Shown here: positions 35,817 through 44,110 of the stretch, piece after piece
Position numbering within the stretch: position 1 is the first letter of the stretch
Layout: every line of letters starts with the position of its first letter
Origin: an uncultured Oscillospiraceae bacterium
GTDB taxonomy: Bacteria > Bacillota > Clostridia > Oscillospirales > Ruminococcaceae
DNA: 64,000 nucleotides
Assembly (NCBI GenBank): GCA_905197685.1
Contig: CAJJZS010000010.1
Span: 23,134 to 87,133 of the forward strand
Reading direction: 5' to 3'
Notes under the pieces: model-generated
Told to the model about the DNA's origin: nothing
The model's database searches: none
What the model saw: the letters and a program-made list of their open reading frames with translations, nothing else
Program-made: the position numbers and the translations under genes

Positions 35817-35854
35817 GTGAAATCAGGCGCGGCAGGTATTGCGCCGCAAAGAAA

Positions 35855-35905
35855 AATCCCCGACAAAACCGCTTTGTTATGCGGATTGTTGAGGATTATT
35901 TTTCC
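35855..35905 (+). repeat. Dispersed palindromic element, copy C
   Basis: AATCCCCGACAAAACCGC and GCGGATTGTTGAGGATT arms around the core CGCTTTGTTATGCGG, followed by ATTTTT. It matches copies A and B but no gene ends just before it on the plus strand; only a 77-codon open frame (35817-36050) without coding features covers it. Confidence 0.65.
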
Positions 35906-36028
35906 GGGATTTAAGGGAGAAAGCAGAAAAACGCGCTGTTTGACGGCAGTTTTGCAAAATACGGTCGCTGACAGAATTTTTCGGATTACGATCGAAAATG
36001 AGGGGGAATATTTGCAAACAAAGATAAA

Positions 36029-36067
36029 AAAACACTCCTCCGATGTTTAGAAGCGAAGAAGTGTTTC
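36029..36067 (-). terminator. Intrinsic terminator of the prmC-HAD gene cluster
   Basis: On the minus strand AAACACTTCTTCG pairs with CGGAGGAGTGTTT through two G-U wobbles, followed by a run of T. It lies just after the HAD phosphatase stop. Confidence 0.75.
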
Positions 36068-36075
36068 CGGTTGTT

Positions 36076-36735
36076 TTATGATTTTGTGGGGTTCAGTCCG
36101 ACAATTTGAAGCAATTCATCGGGGCGCCGGGGTCGGTAAGTGGCTTTTATTTTTTCGGGGTAAAAACAACCCCACACAGCCAGAGCAAAGTCACAGCCTG
36201 CCTCAAAGGCGCAGGTCGAATCAAATTCACTGTCTCCGACAAAAAGAACTTCCGAGGGGAGCAGGTTTGTTTGTTTGCAAAAATAAAGAAGCGAATCGGG
36301 GGCGGGTTTGGGACGCTCCACCAAATCACAGGTGACGATTTGAGAACAAATCTGTAAAAACGGCTGTTTGATATAGGCAGTAAGGTCGCCCATCTCGGTG
36401 CTTTGGCGGGAGGTATTGATGCCCAACAGGATTCCCGCCTCTTTCATTTGAACCATTCCTTCATAAATGCCATCGAACAGGGAGGCGGTTTGACACAGTT
36501 CTGTGATGTTTTCTACCCATTTTCGGTAAAATTCGGGAAGGAGAGATTCGGAAACGCCGAGGTAGCGAATGGTATTTTGAGCCGTCATCGAGTAGGTGAG
36601 TTTTAAATCCTCCTCGGTAATCGGATGCCCTAAAACGCTGACACAGGTGCGCTGAAGCGCTTCTAAATTGTAATAAGAATTGACAGCTGTTCCGTCTAAA
36701 TCATAAACGACAGCTTTATAACGCAGGGAATTCAT
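36076..36735 (-). CDS. HAD-superfamily phosphatase (phosphoglycolate phosphatase-like)
   Basis: 219 residues. Motif I YDLDGTAVNSY with the nucleophile Asp, motif II GINTSR, motif III lysine in VERPKPAPD and motif IV LFVGDSEFDSTCA are all present, together with an alpha-helical cap. Substrate unknown (phosphoglycolate, pyrophosphate or sugar phosphate are all possible). The ATG at 36735 has GGAGGT; the frame upstream to 36798 is non-coding. Confidence 0.87.
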   Translation of the reverse strand: MNSLRYKAVVYDLDGTAVNSYYNLEALQRTCVSVLGHPITEEDLKLTYSMTAQNTIRYLGVSESLLPEFYRKWVENITELCQTASLFDGIYEGMVQMKEAGILLGINTSRQSTEMGDLTAYIKQPFLQICSQIVTCDLVERPKPAPDSLLYFCKQTNLLPSEVLFVGDSEFDSTCAFEAGCDFALAVWGCFYPEKIKATYRPRRPDELLQIVGLNPTKS

Positions 36736-36806
36736 AGCAACCTCCGAATAATATTGATTGATAAAAAAGGGGAGAGATAAGAACGGAAAAAATGGCATTG
36801 CCTGTT

Positions 36807-37628
36807 TTATTTTTGCCCGATGACAACGCGGTCATTCCCGGAATAATCGTTGATGAGACGGATATTTCGGAAATGATTTTGCCGGAGTAAAGAGCAGACA
36901 GCTTCCCCCTGACGATACCCAATCTCAAAGATAAGCCAGCCGTTTTCCTTTAAAAACGGGTAGTACCGTTGGGCAATCACCCGATAAAAATACAGTCCGT
37001 TTTCCTCAGCCTGCAAAGCCATACGAGGTTCACACAATACTTCCGGCTGAAGTTGGGTCATTTCCTGAGCAGTGATATAGGGAGGATTTGCGGTAATCAC
37101 ATCAAACGGCTGCGGCGGTGTCCATCTTGTCACATCAGCCTGAACTATGGTGAGATTATCACAATGATGCCGCTCTTTGTTTTTATAAAGATAGAAAAGA
37201 GCATCGTCGGAAAGCTCTGTTGCAGTAAAATTTACCGATGAGGGCAGGTTTTCCGCAAGCGCAATCGGAATACAACCGGAACCGGAACACAGGTCGCAGA
37301 CCGAACCCGAAAACATTCCGTCGCACAGCTCAAGGGCGGTTTCCACCAGGATTTCGGTATCCTGTCTGGGAATCAGAACGCCTTCTCCGACAAAGAAGGG
37401 CAAACCGAAAAATTCCCACTCACCCAGCAGGTACTGGAGAGGATAGCCGGATTTGCGGCGGGAAACCATCTGTTCAAACGGCGCGAGCAGTTCTTCCCGG
37501 CACAAGTCATCAAAATGCAGGAGGAGGGAAGTATGTGAAAGACAGAGCAGATGCTCTAACATCATCTGCGCCTCGTGCGGGGCAATCCCTTCTTTGCAGG
37601 CTTGTGAAAACAAATCCCGATAAGTCAT
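36807..37628 (-). CDS. prmC: Peptide chain release factor N5-glutamine methyltransferase
   Basis: Methylates the GGQ glutamine of release factors. The N-terminal helical domain (1-75) binds the release factor, followed by LIPRQDTEILVE, the SAM motif CDLCSGSGCIPIAL and the catalytic NPPYI. An ATG at 37649 is in frame without a site; AAAGGAG lies 11 nt before the ATG at 37628. It lies next to a yqhQ-like gene, a common Firmicutes pairing (yqhQ is often near prmC/prfA/rpmE). Confidence 0.93.
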   Translation of the reverse strand: MTYRDLFSQACKEGIAPHEAQMMLEHLLCLSHTSLLLHFDDLCREELLAPFEQMVSRRKSGYPLQYLLGEWEFFGLPFFVGEGVLIPRQDTEILVETALELCDGMFSGSVCDLCSGSGCIPIALAENLPSSVNFTATELSDDALFYLYKNKERHHCDNLTIVQADVTRWTPPQPFDVITANPPYITAQEMTQLQPEVLCEPRMALQAEENGLYFYRVIAQRYYPFLKENGWLIFEIGYRQGEAVCSLLRQNHFRNIRLINDYSGNDRVVIGQK

Positions 37629-37672
37629 ACAGCAATCGGCTCCTTTCATGGAGAAAATAAGAGAAGAACGGA

Positions 37673-38617
37673 TTAAAACAGCGCTTCGTTCGGGTCGTCC
37701 GGAATAACGCGCTTCATCGAAGCAATAGCTACCTCAATCATATCGTCGGTGGGTTCTTTGGTGGTCAGGCGCTGTGTCCAAAGTCCGGGCGCAGAAAGGA
37801 TACGGGTCAGCAGATTGTCATGGCGACCTGCATATTTAATACACTCGTAAGAAAGGGACATAATAATCGGCAGGGTCAGAACCTTCATGCCTACACGCAG
37901 CCAGACATTGTCCCAGGAAACGAAGGAAGAAACCAAAATGGAAAGAAGCAGGACAATTACCAAAAAGCTGGTTCCGCAGCGTGGGTGAAAGCGGGTATAT
38001 TTGCGGACATTTTCAACGGTCAATTCTTCCCCGTTTTCATAGCAGAAGATGGTTTTATGTTCGGCGCCGTGATACATGAATACCCGTTTGATATCGCTCA
38101 TATGGGAGATTGCAGCAAGATATACAATTAAGATAGCAATTTTTGTCAGTCCTTCCAAAGCGGACAGTACAAGGGGATGGGAAATGCTTCCCTTTAAAAG
38201 ATTAACGATGGTTGTAGGAAGAAAGGCAAAGAAGAACAGCGCCATCAACAGCGAAAAGACGAGAATGCAGCCTTCCAGAACCGGCATGAATTTGTCGCCC
38301 AGTATTTTTCTGAGTTTTTGTTCAAAAGCGGAAGGTTCTTCCTCTTCGTCATCAAGTCCTGCTTTTTCCGCCGCTTTCATCAGGCTTTGATAACCGCAGG
38401 TCAGTGATTCCACAAAATTAAAGATGCCGCGGATAAACGGTGTTTTTTTATACCATTTGTTGCCGTCGGGGGTTGCCCATTCCTCGGTAGAGATACTTTG
38501 GTCGGGCAGACGGACCGAGAGAGCCGTTTTTTTCGGACCTCTCATCATAACGCCTTCGATAACAGCCTGTCCGCCAATCGAAGTTTTCAGTGTTTTCGGT
38601 TGATTTGTTTTTGACAT
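37673..38617 (-). CDS. YqhQ-like DUF1385 integral membrane protein
   Basis: 314 residues. The N-terminal IGGQAVIEGVMMRGPKKTALSV is the DUF1385/YqhQ signature; three or more membrane segments follow (ILVFSLLMALFFFAFLPTTI, LTKIAILIVYLAAISHMSDI) and the conserved HGAEHKTIFCYE and RFHPRCGTSFL motifs. A metalloprotein or membrane regulator role has been suggested but not shown. It is separated from prmC by 44 nt. Confidence 0.88.
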   Translation of the reverse strand: MSKTNQPKTLKTSIGGQAVIEGVMMRGPKKTALSVRLPDQSISTEEWATPDGNKWYKKTPFIRGIFNFVESLTCGYQSLMKAAEKAGLDDEEEEPSAFEQKLRKILGDKFMPVLEGCILVFSLLMALFFFAFLPTTIVNLLKGSISHPLVLSALEGLTKIAILIVYLAAISHMSDIKRVFMYHGAEHKTIFCYENGEELTVENVRKYTRFHPRCGTSFLVIVLLLSILVSSFVSWDNVWLRVGMKVLTLPIIMSLSYECIKYAGRHDNLLTRILSAPGLWTQRLTTKEPTDDMIEVAIASMKRVIPDDPNEALF

Positions 38618-38751
38618 AGGATAAAAACTCCTTTAAACAAAAGATAAAATAAGACAAAACAATTTTTGACAAAATCAGTATAACATGAATTTGTGAATAA
38701 AGATAGTATCGAAAGGGCAGAAAACAGCCTTTTTCCTTTTAATTTGAAGAA

Positions 38752-38787
38752 AAAAGAACACCTGATCGTATTACAGATGTTCTTTTG
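38752..38787 (-). terminator. Intrinsic terminator after the acetyltransferase
   Basis: On the minus strand AAAGAACATCTG pairs with CAGGTGTTCTTT and is followed by TTTT. It ends the minus-strand pair membrane protein-acetyltransferase. Confidence 0.7.
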
Positions 38788-38790
38788 CGG

Positions 38791-39249
38791 TTACAGATTT
38801 TTTTCTAAGATAAATCTTTGTTCACAAAGACCCAGAGAATGATAAAAATCAAGGGCGGATCGGTTAAAAGCCCACACCATCAAATCAATGCGGGAAGCCC
38901 CTTTGTGTTTTGCCAGCGTCTGCGCTTTAAGAAAGAGCAGTTTACCGATTCCCTGTCTGCGAAAGTCAGGGTTTACGAATAAATCGTCAATATAGGCGGT
39001 TGTCCCTTCTTTCATGCCGGATTTTTCTTTCATGGTAACGATGCAAAGTCCGGCAATCTCTTCGTCTTGTTCGGCAACAAGACAAATCTTTTGAGAAGAA
39101 ACGGTCATCTGACAAAATTCCTCTTGGGAATAAGGATGTTCTAACGGAACAAACAAATCGGGTCGGGCTTGCAGATGAATCTGATGAAGCTGCTGCATCA
39201 AAGGGTCAATGTGAGCATAATCGTTTGGAGTCATAGGACGAATCAGCAT
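38791..39249 (-). CDS. GNAT family N-acetyltransferase
   Basis: 152 residues. The acetyl-CoA pyrophosphate loop is visible as NPDFRRQGIGKLLFLKAQ (Q/RxxGxG/A), preceded by the YIDDLFVNP strand; the C-terminal LDFYHSLGL completes the fold. Substrate unknown. The start ATG at 39249 overlaps the stop of the upstream membrane protein gene by 7 nt, so the two are translated together. Confidence 0.87.
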   Translation of the reverse strand: MLIRPMTPNDYAHIDPLMQQLHQIHLQARPDLFVPLEHPYSQEEFCQMTVSSQKICLVAEQDEEIAGLCIVTMKEKSGMKEGTTAYIDDLFVNPDFRRQGIGKLLFLKAQTLAKHKGASRIDLMVWAFNRSALDFYHSLGLCEQRFILEKNL

Positions 39250-40130
39250 ACCGAATCTTCTCCTTCCGACGGGTCGCAAGAATCGGTGTGAGGGGGAGTT
39301 TGCGCATCGGGAATGACGGCAAGGTGGTTTGCGCGCCGATCATCCTCAATCAAAAAGCGCGCGTACAGCAAAGAACTCATCGAGTAATAAGCAGAAAAGT
39401 ACAAAAGAGGCAGAAGAAGAACGGAGATAACGCCCCAGCCGATAAAGGAGAGTTTAAAAAGAAGAATTTCATCGCGGATACCTTTGGTTGCATGGACAGA
39501 AGAACGGATTGCGTCGCCGACCGTTGTTTTGCCGTCCAGCAGATAATATTTTGCAAGAAAATATTTTTGTACCCGCACCATCAAAAAGCCGAAGGCAAGC
39601 AGGAAAATTCCCGCAGAAAGCACAAAGGACAAGCTGCCCACAAAATCAGAACCGACAAAGCTGCCGGAGGTTAGAATCCAAACGGAGAAAGATAAGCCCG
39701 CGACGGGGAGAATCAGATACAACACGGCGGCGCAGAAGATGCGAACCCCAATCCGAAAAGCCAGCGCCAAAGAGCGGAAGAACATTCGACGGTTTGCAAA
39801 GCAGCCGAAGATGTTTAAAATATCCTCCGAAACGCCCTCGGACAGCGAATGATACCAAGAGGTGATTCCCAAATTAAGCGGAACAAGCAGTAAAAAGGAG
39901 CCGACCGCCATAATGATGCTGAGCAAAAGGGAAAGAAGCCAGCCGTCCGAAATTCCGGGAATCAGACCGGTGGTTCCGATTGGAATCTGAAGCAGAAAGT
40001 TTGCAATCATTTCGATGATGACAAACAGCAGATAAATTGCGGTGCTGAGCAAAGTGATGGAAACCGCCTTGCCCCAGTTGTTGCACAGACAGCGTTTGGA
40101 ATTATATTTGATTTGTTTTCGCAAAGTCAT
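39243..40130 (-). CDS. Polytopic membrane protein of unknown function (DUF975-like)
   Basis: 295 residues with about six membrane segments (for example VSITLLSTAIYLLFVIIEMI, LLSIIMAVGSFLLLVPLNLG). The N-terminal MTLRKQIKYNSKRCLCNNWG and loop region LDGKTTVGDAIRSSVHATKG recall DUF975-like proteins, which have a similar helix arrangement, but I would not press the match. The hydrophilic C-terminus carries Cys and Asp/Glu. Translationally coupled to the acetyltransferase. Confidence 0.7.
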   Translation of the reverse strand: MTLRKQIKYNSKRCLCNNWGKAVSITLLSTAIYLLFVIIEMIANFLLQIPIGTTGLIPGISDGWLLSLLLSIIMAVGSFLLLVPLNLGITSWYHSLSEGVSEDILNIFGCFANRRMFFRSLALAFRIGVRIFCAAVLYLILPVAGLSFSVWILTSGSFVGSDFVGSLSFVLSAGIFLLAFGFLMVRVQKYFLAKYYLLDGKTTVGDAIRSSVHATKGIRDEILLFKLSFIGWGVISVLLLPLLYFSAYYSMSSLLYARFLIEDDRRANHLAVIPDAQTPPHTDSCDPSEGEDSVC

Positions 40131-40191
40131 GGTAGCTTTTCTCCTTTATTTCATTGAGATTCGGGCAAAATGCAGAAACGGTTGCGCGCAA

Positions 40192-40875
40192 TTATTCAAA
40201 GAACATTTCTTCACCGTCTTCATAGTACTTTTTGGTACTCCAGTGGTCATCCCAGTCTTCCTGTGTCATCGGCACACAAGCGAGTACCTCAAACACCTTA
40301 TCTCTGCTCCAAAGTTCGGGGGTCATAACGATGGTGTATCCGGCTCCGGCAGCGCACTCCCATTCTCCCATCGGATGGCGGGGAAAAGCCATCAGGGTGA
40401 GCATGGACATAATCATGCCGCCGGGAATGACCAGAGCGGCGCTGTGAACATCGTTTGCCATCATATCCTGAAAAACATCGTCCAAGCCTTTGATAACGCG
40501 CCGAATGAAAGCAAGACCGTCCTCACCCTCCGGCGGAGCGTTGTGCATACTGTCGCGGCTCCACGCAATAAAGGTTTCGTCGTTTTGCAATTCGTCCAGC
40601 GTTTTGCCCTCATAGGTACCGAAATCCATCTCCATCAGCTGGGGAACATCGAATGTTTTATATCCGGGATAGAGAATCTTTGCGGTTTCGCGGCATCTGC
40701 GCAGGGGAGAGGTGTAGATTTTTTCTATCGGGGGATAGTCCTTTCCGTCGGCAAATTCTTTAAGCGCGTCGATGCCTTCCTGACAAAGCGGGTAGTCGGT
40801 CAGTCCGACATATTTGCCCTCCAGATTTGCGCGGGTGATTCCGTGACGGAACAGATGAATTTTATAGGTTAACAT
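40192..40875 (-). CDS. Histidine phosphatase family protein
   Basis: 227 residues with the phosphoglycerate-mutase-like fold: catalytic LFRHGITRANLEGKY (RHG) near residue 10, TSPLRRCRETAKIL, and EMDFGTYEGKTLDEL. The second active-site His is probably in VIPGGMIMSMLT context, where the usual HGG is replaced by PGG. That is unusual: many relatives have SHGGxxR here. Substrate could be alpha-ribazole phosphate or a sugar phosphate. Monocistronic on the minus strand. Confidence 0.85.
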   Translation of the reverse strand: MLTYKIHLFRHGITRANLEGKYVGLTDYPLCQEGIDALKEFADGKDYPPIEKIYTSPLRRCRETAKILYPGYKTFDVPQLMEMDFGTYEGKTLDELQNDETFIAWSRDSMHNAPPEGEDGLAFIRRVIKGLDDVFQDMMANDVHSAALVIPGGMIMSMLTLMAFPRHPMGEWECAAGAGYTIVMTPELWSRDKVFEVLACVPMTQEDWDDHWSTKKYYEDGEEMFFE

Positions 40876-40993
40876 AAAAAAGACTTCCTTTCCAAAGTAA
40901 AAGTTTTATTTGCGGTTTTAAGGACAAAATGTAAAGATTTTCGCCGTGATTTTGGTTTTTCAACCAAAAAAATCTTTTTGAGGTCAAAAATGC

Positions 40994-41022
40994 TTTACAA
41001 AAAGTTTTCAGTGTAATATAAT
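40994..41022 (+). promoter_or_regulatory. Promoter of the XRE regulator gene
   Basis: TTTACA (40994-40999), 17-nt spacer, TATAAT (41017-41022) on the plus strand. Confidence 0.75.
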
Positions 41023-41066
41023 TTACGATACGTAGACAATGACGCAAAGATAAGGGGGATGTGCGT

Positions 41067-41762
41067 ATGAATGCCGACTTTCCACGGCTTATTACGCTTT
41101 TGAGGAAAGAAAAAGGAATCAGCCAGAAACAGGCGGCAACGGAATTTGGAATTTCGCAGGCGCTGCTGTCCCACTATGAAAAGGGGATTCGGGAATGCGG
41201 TCTGGATTTCCTGGTAAAGTGCGCGAAATTTTACGGCGTTTCCTGCGACTATCTGCTGGGGGTTTCTCCGGAGCGAAACGGCAGACAGCTGACGGTGGAA
41301 GATATTCCGGAACCGGACAGCGCAAAGGACACTGTTTTTAAAGGAAACATTATGCCGGTATTAAATAAAAAGCTGATTTCCAACTCGATGAGCATTGTAT
41401 TTGATTTGATTGGAAAAAGCGAATCAAAACAGCTCAACAACGAGATTTCAAACTATTTGATGATGGCGGTGTACCGCTCGTTTCGGATTTTATATTCGGC
41501 AAACCCCAAAAACGAGGATACGATGTTTTCGGTTCCGCAGGAGCTGGTGGGCGGTTATTGCAACGCTTCAATGGCAGTGAGCGAGGCAAAGGCGCAGCAG
41601 CTGGCGCAGGGACTGGATAAAAATGCGGAAAAGGTAAAAAATATCGGGGAACTTAAAATTACCACCGAATACCTGATGCAGAATTATCCGAAACAGTCGC
41701 AGGCATTGCTGAATTTAATCCAAAACACAGAAACGCGGCTTGGTTTTCGCGACCATGAATAG
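41067..41762 (+). CDS. XRE-family transcriptional regulator
   Basis: 231 residues. N-terminal helix-turn-helix: LITLLRKEKGISQKQAATEF and GISQALLSHYEKGIRECGLD, followed by FYGVSCDYLLGVSPE. The C-terminal 150 residues are helical without a recognised domain. The frame can start at GTG 41061, too close to GGGGG; the ATG at 41067 is better spaced. Target unknown; the gene stands alone with its own promoter. Confidence 0.85.
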   Translation: MNADFPRLITLLRKEKGISQKQAATEFGISQALLSHYEKGIRECGLDFLVKCAKFYGVSCDYLLGVSPERNGRQLTVEDIPEPDSAKDTVFKGNIMPVLNKKLISNSMSIVFDLIGKSESKQLNNEISNYLMMAVYRSFRILYSANPKNEDTMFSVPQELVGGYCNASMAVSEAKAQQLAQGLDKNAEKVKNIGELKITTEYLMQNYPKQSQALLNLIQNTETRLGFRDHE

Positions 41763-41860
41763 GAAAAGGCTGTTATAGTCTTTATTGTACCATTTTGGCA
41801 TGAAAAAATAAAGTGTCTTTTTATGAACAACCTTTTCCCAAAAGAAAAAACAGAAAAGAA

Positions 41861-41895
41861 AAGCGGGACAGTTCTTTGGAGTTGCCCCGCTTTTT
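41861..41895. terminator. Bidirectional terminator between XRE regulator and histidine kinase
   Basis: AAGCGGG and CCCGCTTTTT form a stem with a long loop, T-run on the plus side and A-rich flank on the other, so it may stop transcription from both converging genes. Confidence 0.55.
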
Positions 41896-41901
41896 GCTGT
41901 G

Positions 41902-43302
41902 CTATTTACTTAAAGGCAATGAGATGCGGACAGTGGTTCCCACTCCTTCGCGGCTGTCCAGTTCCAGCGAACCGCCGTGCATCGAAACAATTTCATCGGA
42001 AACGGCAAGACCGATGCCGGAGCCGCGGCGGGTTGCGTTTGCCTTGTAAAAGCGGGTTTTAATCTTCGGCAAATCCTGTTGAGCGATTCCGATGCCAGTG
42101 TCGCGGATAAAGATGACGGCGTTTGTATCTGCCGGCTGAATCAGAACGGTAACGCTGTCGCCCGAATCGGAATATTTTAAGGCGTTGTCCAAAATATTGA
42201 CAAACACCTGCCGAAGGCGGTTTGCGTCTCCCATGATAGGGAGAATGTCCATCGGTTCATCATAGATAAGCTCGATTCCCTCCTGTTTTGCCCGCTCGGT
42301 GAACATTAAGACAGCGTCGCTTAATTCTGCGACCAAATCAAGTTTTGTCAGGTTCAGCTTGAGTCTGCCGCTTTGCAGACGGCTGAAATCAAGAAGTTCC
42401 TCGACCATGCCGGACAGTCGCTCGCTTTCTTTGATGATAACGCCGATTCCCTTTTTGGTGGTTTCCCGGTCCACCGAATCGTCCATCAGTGTTTCTGCCC
42501 AGCCTTTGATGGCGGTGAGGGGGGTTCGCAGTTCGTGGGAAACGGAGGAGATAAAGTCATTTTTCATCTTTTCGTTTTCCTGAAGCTCCAACGCCATGGC
42601 GTTGATGGCTTCGCACAGTTCGCCGATTTCGTCATCGGTGATTTTATTCAGATGCGCGGAAAAATCTCCCTTTGAAATTTGCAGGGCAACCTTGCGCACC
42701 TGGTCAATCGGATTGATGATGGAATTGATAAAGTAGGAACTGGAAAGGATAACAAAAAAGATAATGGCGGCGCCCACAATGCCCGCAGCCGCAATCAGAA
42801 TGTAAATCTGCCGTTTTACCGCAGTCAGCGAAACCACATAGCGCAGGGCAGAAAGATTGGAATCGTCTACACTGGGGGCAAGCAGGGTATAGCAGAGAAC
42901 GCTTTCTCCGTTTAAGGTGTCGAAATCATAGGCTTCTCTGGAAGGACTGGTGAGAGCGGCGGAATAATCCGGCATTCGGATATCCTCGGACGGGGAAAAT
43001 CCGCTGGAAGTGATGATGACCTTTCCGCTTTTGTCGATTGCCATCAGCTCCATGCGGTCTTTTTCGCTGAAATCTTCCACCATCTGGCGGACAGAGGAAG
43101 AAAAGTCGATGGTATTATCCTCCGAATAGTTGATTAGGCTGGCATTTTGTACTGCCGCAGTATTTTTCATTACGGTTAAAACGCTGTTGTAATAATAGTT
43201 CCGTATTGCAAGGGAAAAGGCGATGATAATCGCGGAAAGAAAAATCAGAATCACCAGAAAGCTATTGTAAAGCCAGCGTTTGGTAATTTTTTTGGTAGGC
43301 AA
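41902..43302 (-). CDS. Two-component sensor histidine kinase
   Basis: 466 residues. Two membrane segments (about 10-32 and 165-190) flank an extracellular sensor part; a HAMP segment (IINPIDQVRKVALQISKGDF) follows, then HisKA with phosphorylated His in SSVSHELRTPLTAIKGW and a HATPase with NILDNALKYS, DTGIGI and GSGIGLAVS. It lies 32 nt after its response regulator. The pattern resembles PhoR/WalK/ResE-type kinases; the signal is unknown. Confidence 0.93.
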   Translation of the reverse strand: MPTKKITKRWLYNSFLVILIFLSAIIIAFSLAIRNYYYNSVLTVMKNTAAVQNASLINYSEDNTIDFSSSVRQMVEDFSEKDRMELMAIDKSGKVIITSSGFSPSEDIRMPDYSAALTSPSREAYDFDTLNGESVLCYTLLAPSVDDSNLSALRYVVSLTAVKRQIYILIAAAGIVGAAIIFFVILSSSYFINSIINPIDQVRKVALQISKGDFSAHLNKITDDEIGELCEAINAMALELQENEKMKNDFISSVSHELRTPLTAIKGWAETLMDDSVDRETTKKGIGVIIKESERLSGMVEELLDFSRLQSGRLKLNLTKLDLVAELSDAVLMFTERAKQEGIELIYDEPMDILPIMGDANRLRQVFVNILDNALKYSDSGDSVTVLIQPADTNAVIFIRDTGIGIAQQDLPKIKTRFYKANATRRGSGIGLAVSDEIVSMHGGSLELDSREGVGTTVRISLPLSK

Positions 43303-43334
43303 CCTGATACCTCCCGAAGGTTATTTGATAAAAG

Positions 43335-44039
43335 TTATTCGGTGACGCTCCATTTGTATCCGTATCCCCATACGGTGGTGAGATATTTTGGATTGGAAGG
43401 TTCGTCCTCGATTTTCATGCGCAGGCGGCGGATATTGACATCGACAATCTTAACATCGCCAAAGTAATTTTCGCCCCATACCTTGGACAGGACGGTGTTT
43501 CGTTCCAAAGCGACATTTGGATTTTTTAAGAAACATTCCATAATCTGGAATTCAACCTGGGTTAAATCAATGTTCTGTCCGTTTTTGGTGAGGGTTCTGC
43601 TGCGTTCGTTTAATACAAAAGGACCGGAGCGCACCTCGTTGGGGTCCTCTACGGGTTTAGAGGATACCATATTTACCCGGCGGTGCAGCGCGTCCACACG
43701 GGCAACCAGTTCGGCAGGTCCGAACGGCTTGGTAACATAATCGTCCGCGCCGAACATCAAAGCGCCCACCTTGTCCATTTCCTGGCTTTTTGCAGAGAGC
43801 ATGATAATCCCCACAGTGGAGGAACGCTTGCGGATTTCCTTGCAGACGGTAAAACCGTCCTTGCCGGGCATCATAATATCCAGCAGGCAGATGTCGAAAT
43901 TGCCGTTGTTCTGGTCAAAAACGCGAATGGCTTCGTCCCCGTTGGGCACATCCACCACATCATAGCCGGAGCGGCGGAGATTGATTACCACAAAGTCACG
44001 GATAACATCTTCATCTTCGGCAACAAGTATTTTTTTCAT
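43335..44039 (-). CDS. OmpR/PhoB family response regulator
   Basis: 234 residues. Receiver domain with phospho-acceptor Asp in DICLLDIMMPGKDG, acid pocket AEDED, switch residues MLSAKS and YVTKPFGPAELVAR, then the winged-helix DNA-binding domain (LTQVEFQIMECFLKNPNVAL, VDVNIRRLRMKIED). The ATG at 44039 has AAGGGTGG; the frame upstream to 44075 is not needed. First of the pair with the kinase. Confidence 0.94.
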   Translation of the reverse strand: MKKILVAEDEDVIRDFVVINLRRSGYDVVDVPNGDEAIRVFDQNNGNFDICLLDIMMPGKDGFTVCKEIRKRSSTVGIIMLSAKSQEMDKVGALMFGADDYVTKPFGPAELVARVDALHRRVNMVSSKPVEDPNEVRSGPFVLNERSRTLTKNGQNIDLTQVEFQIMECFLKNPNVALERNTVLSKVWGENYFGDVKIVDVNIRRLRMKIEDEPSNPKYLTTVWGYGYKWSVTE

Positions 44040-44110
44040 AAAAACCACCCTTCTTTCCGGTTTAAAAAAATTCAAAAATAAACAGAATAAACTATTGTGA
44101 CAAAAATCGG

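Noticed and set aside
35817..36050. 77-codon plus-strand frame
   Set aside because: It is built across palindrome copy C and shows no coding signature or good start.
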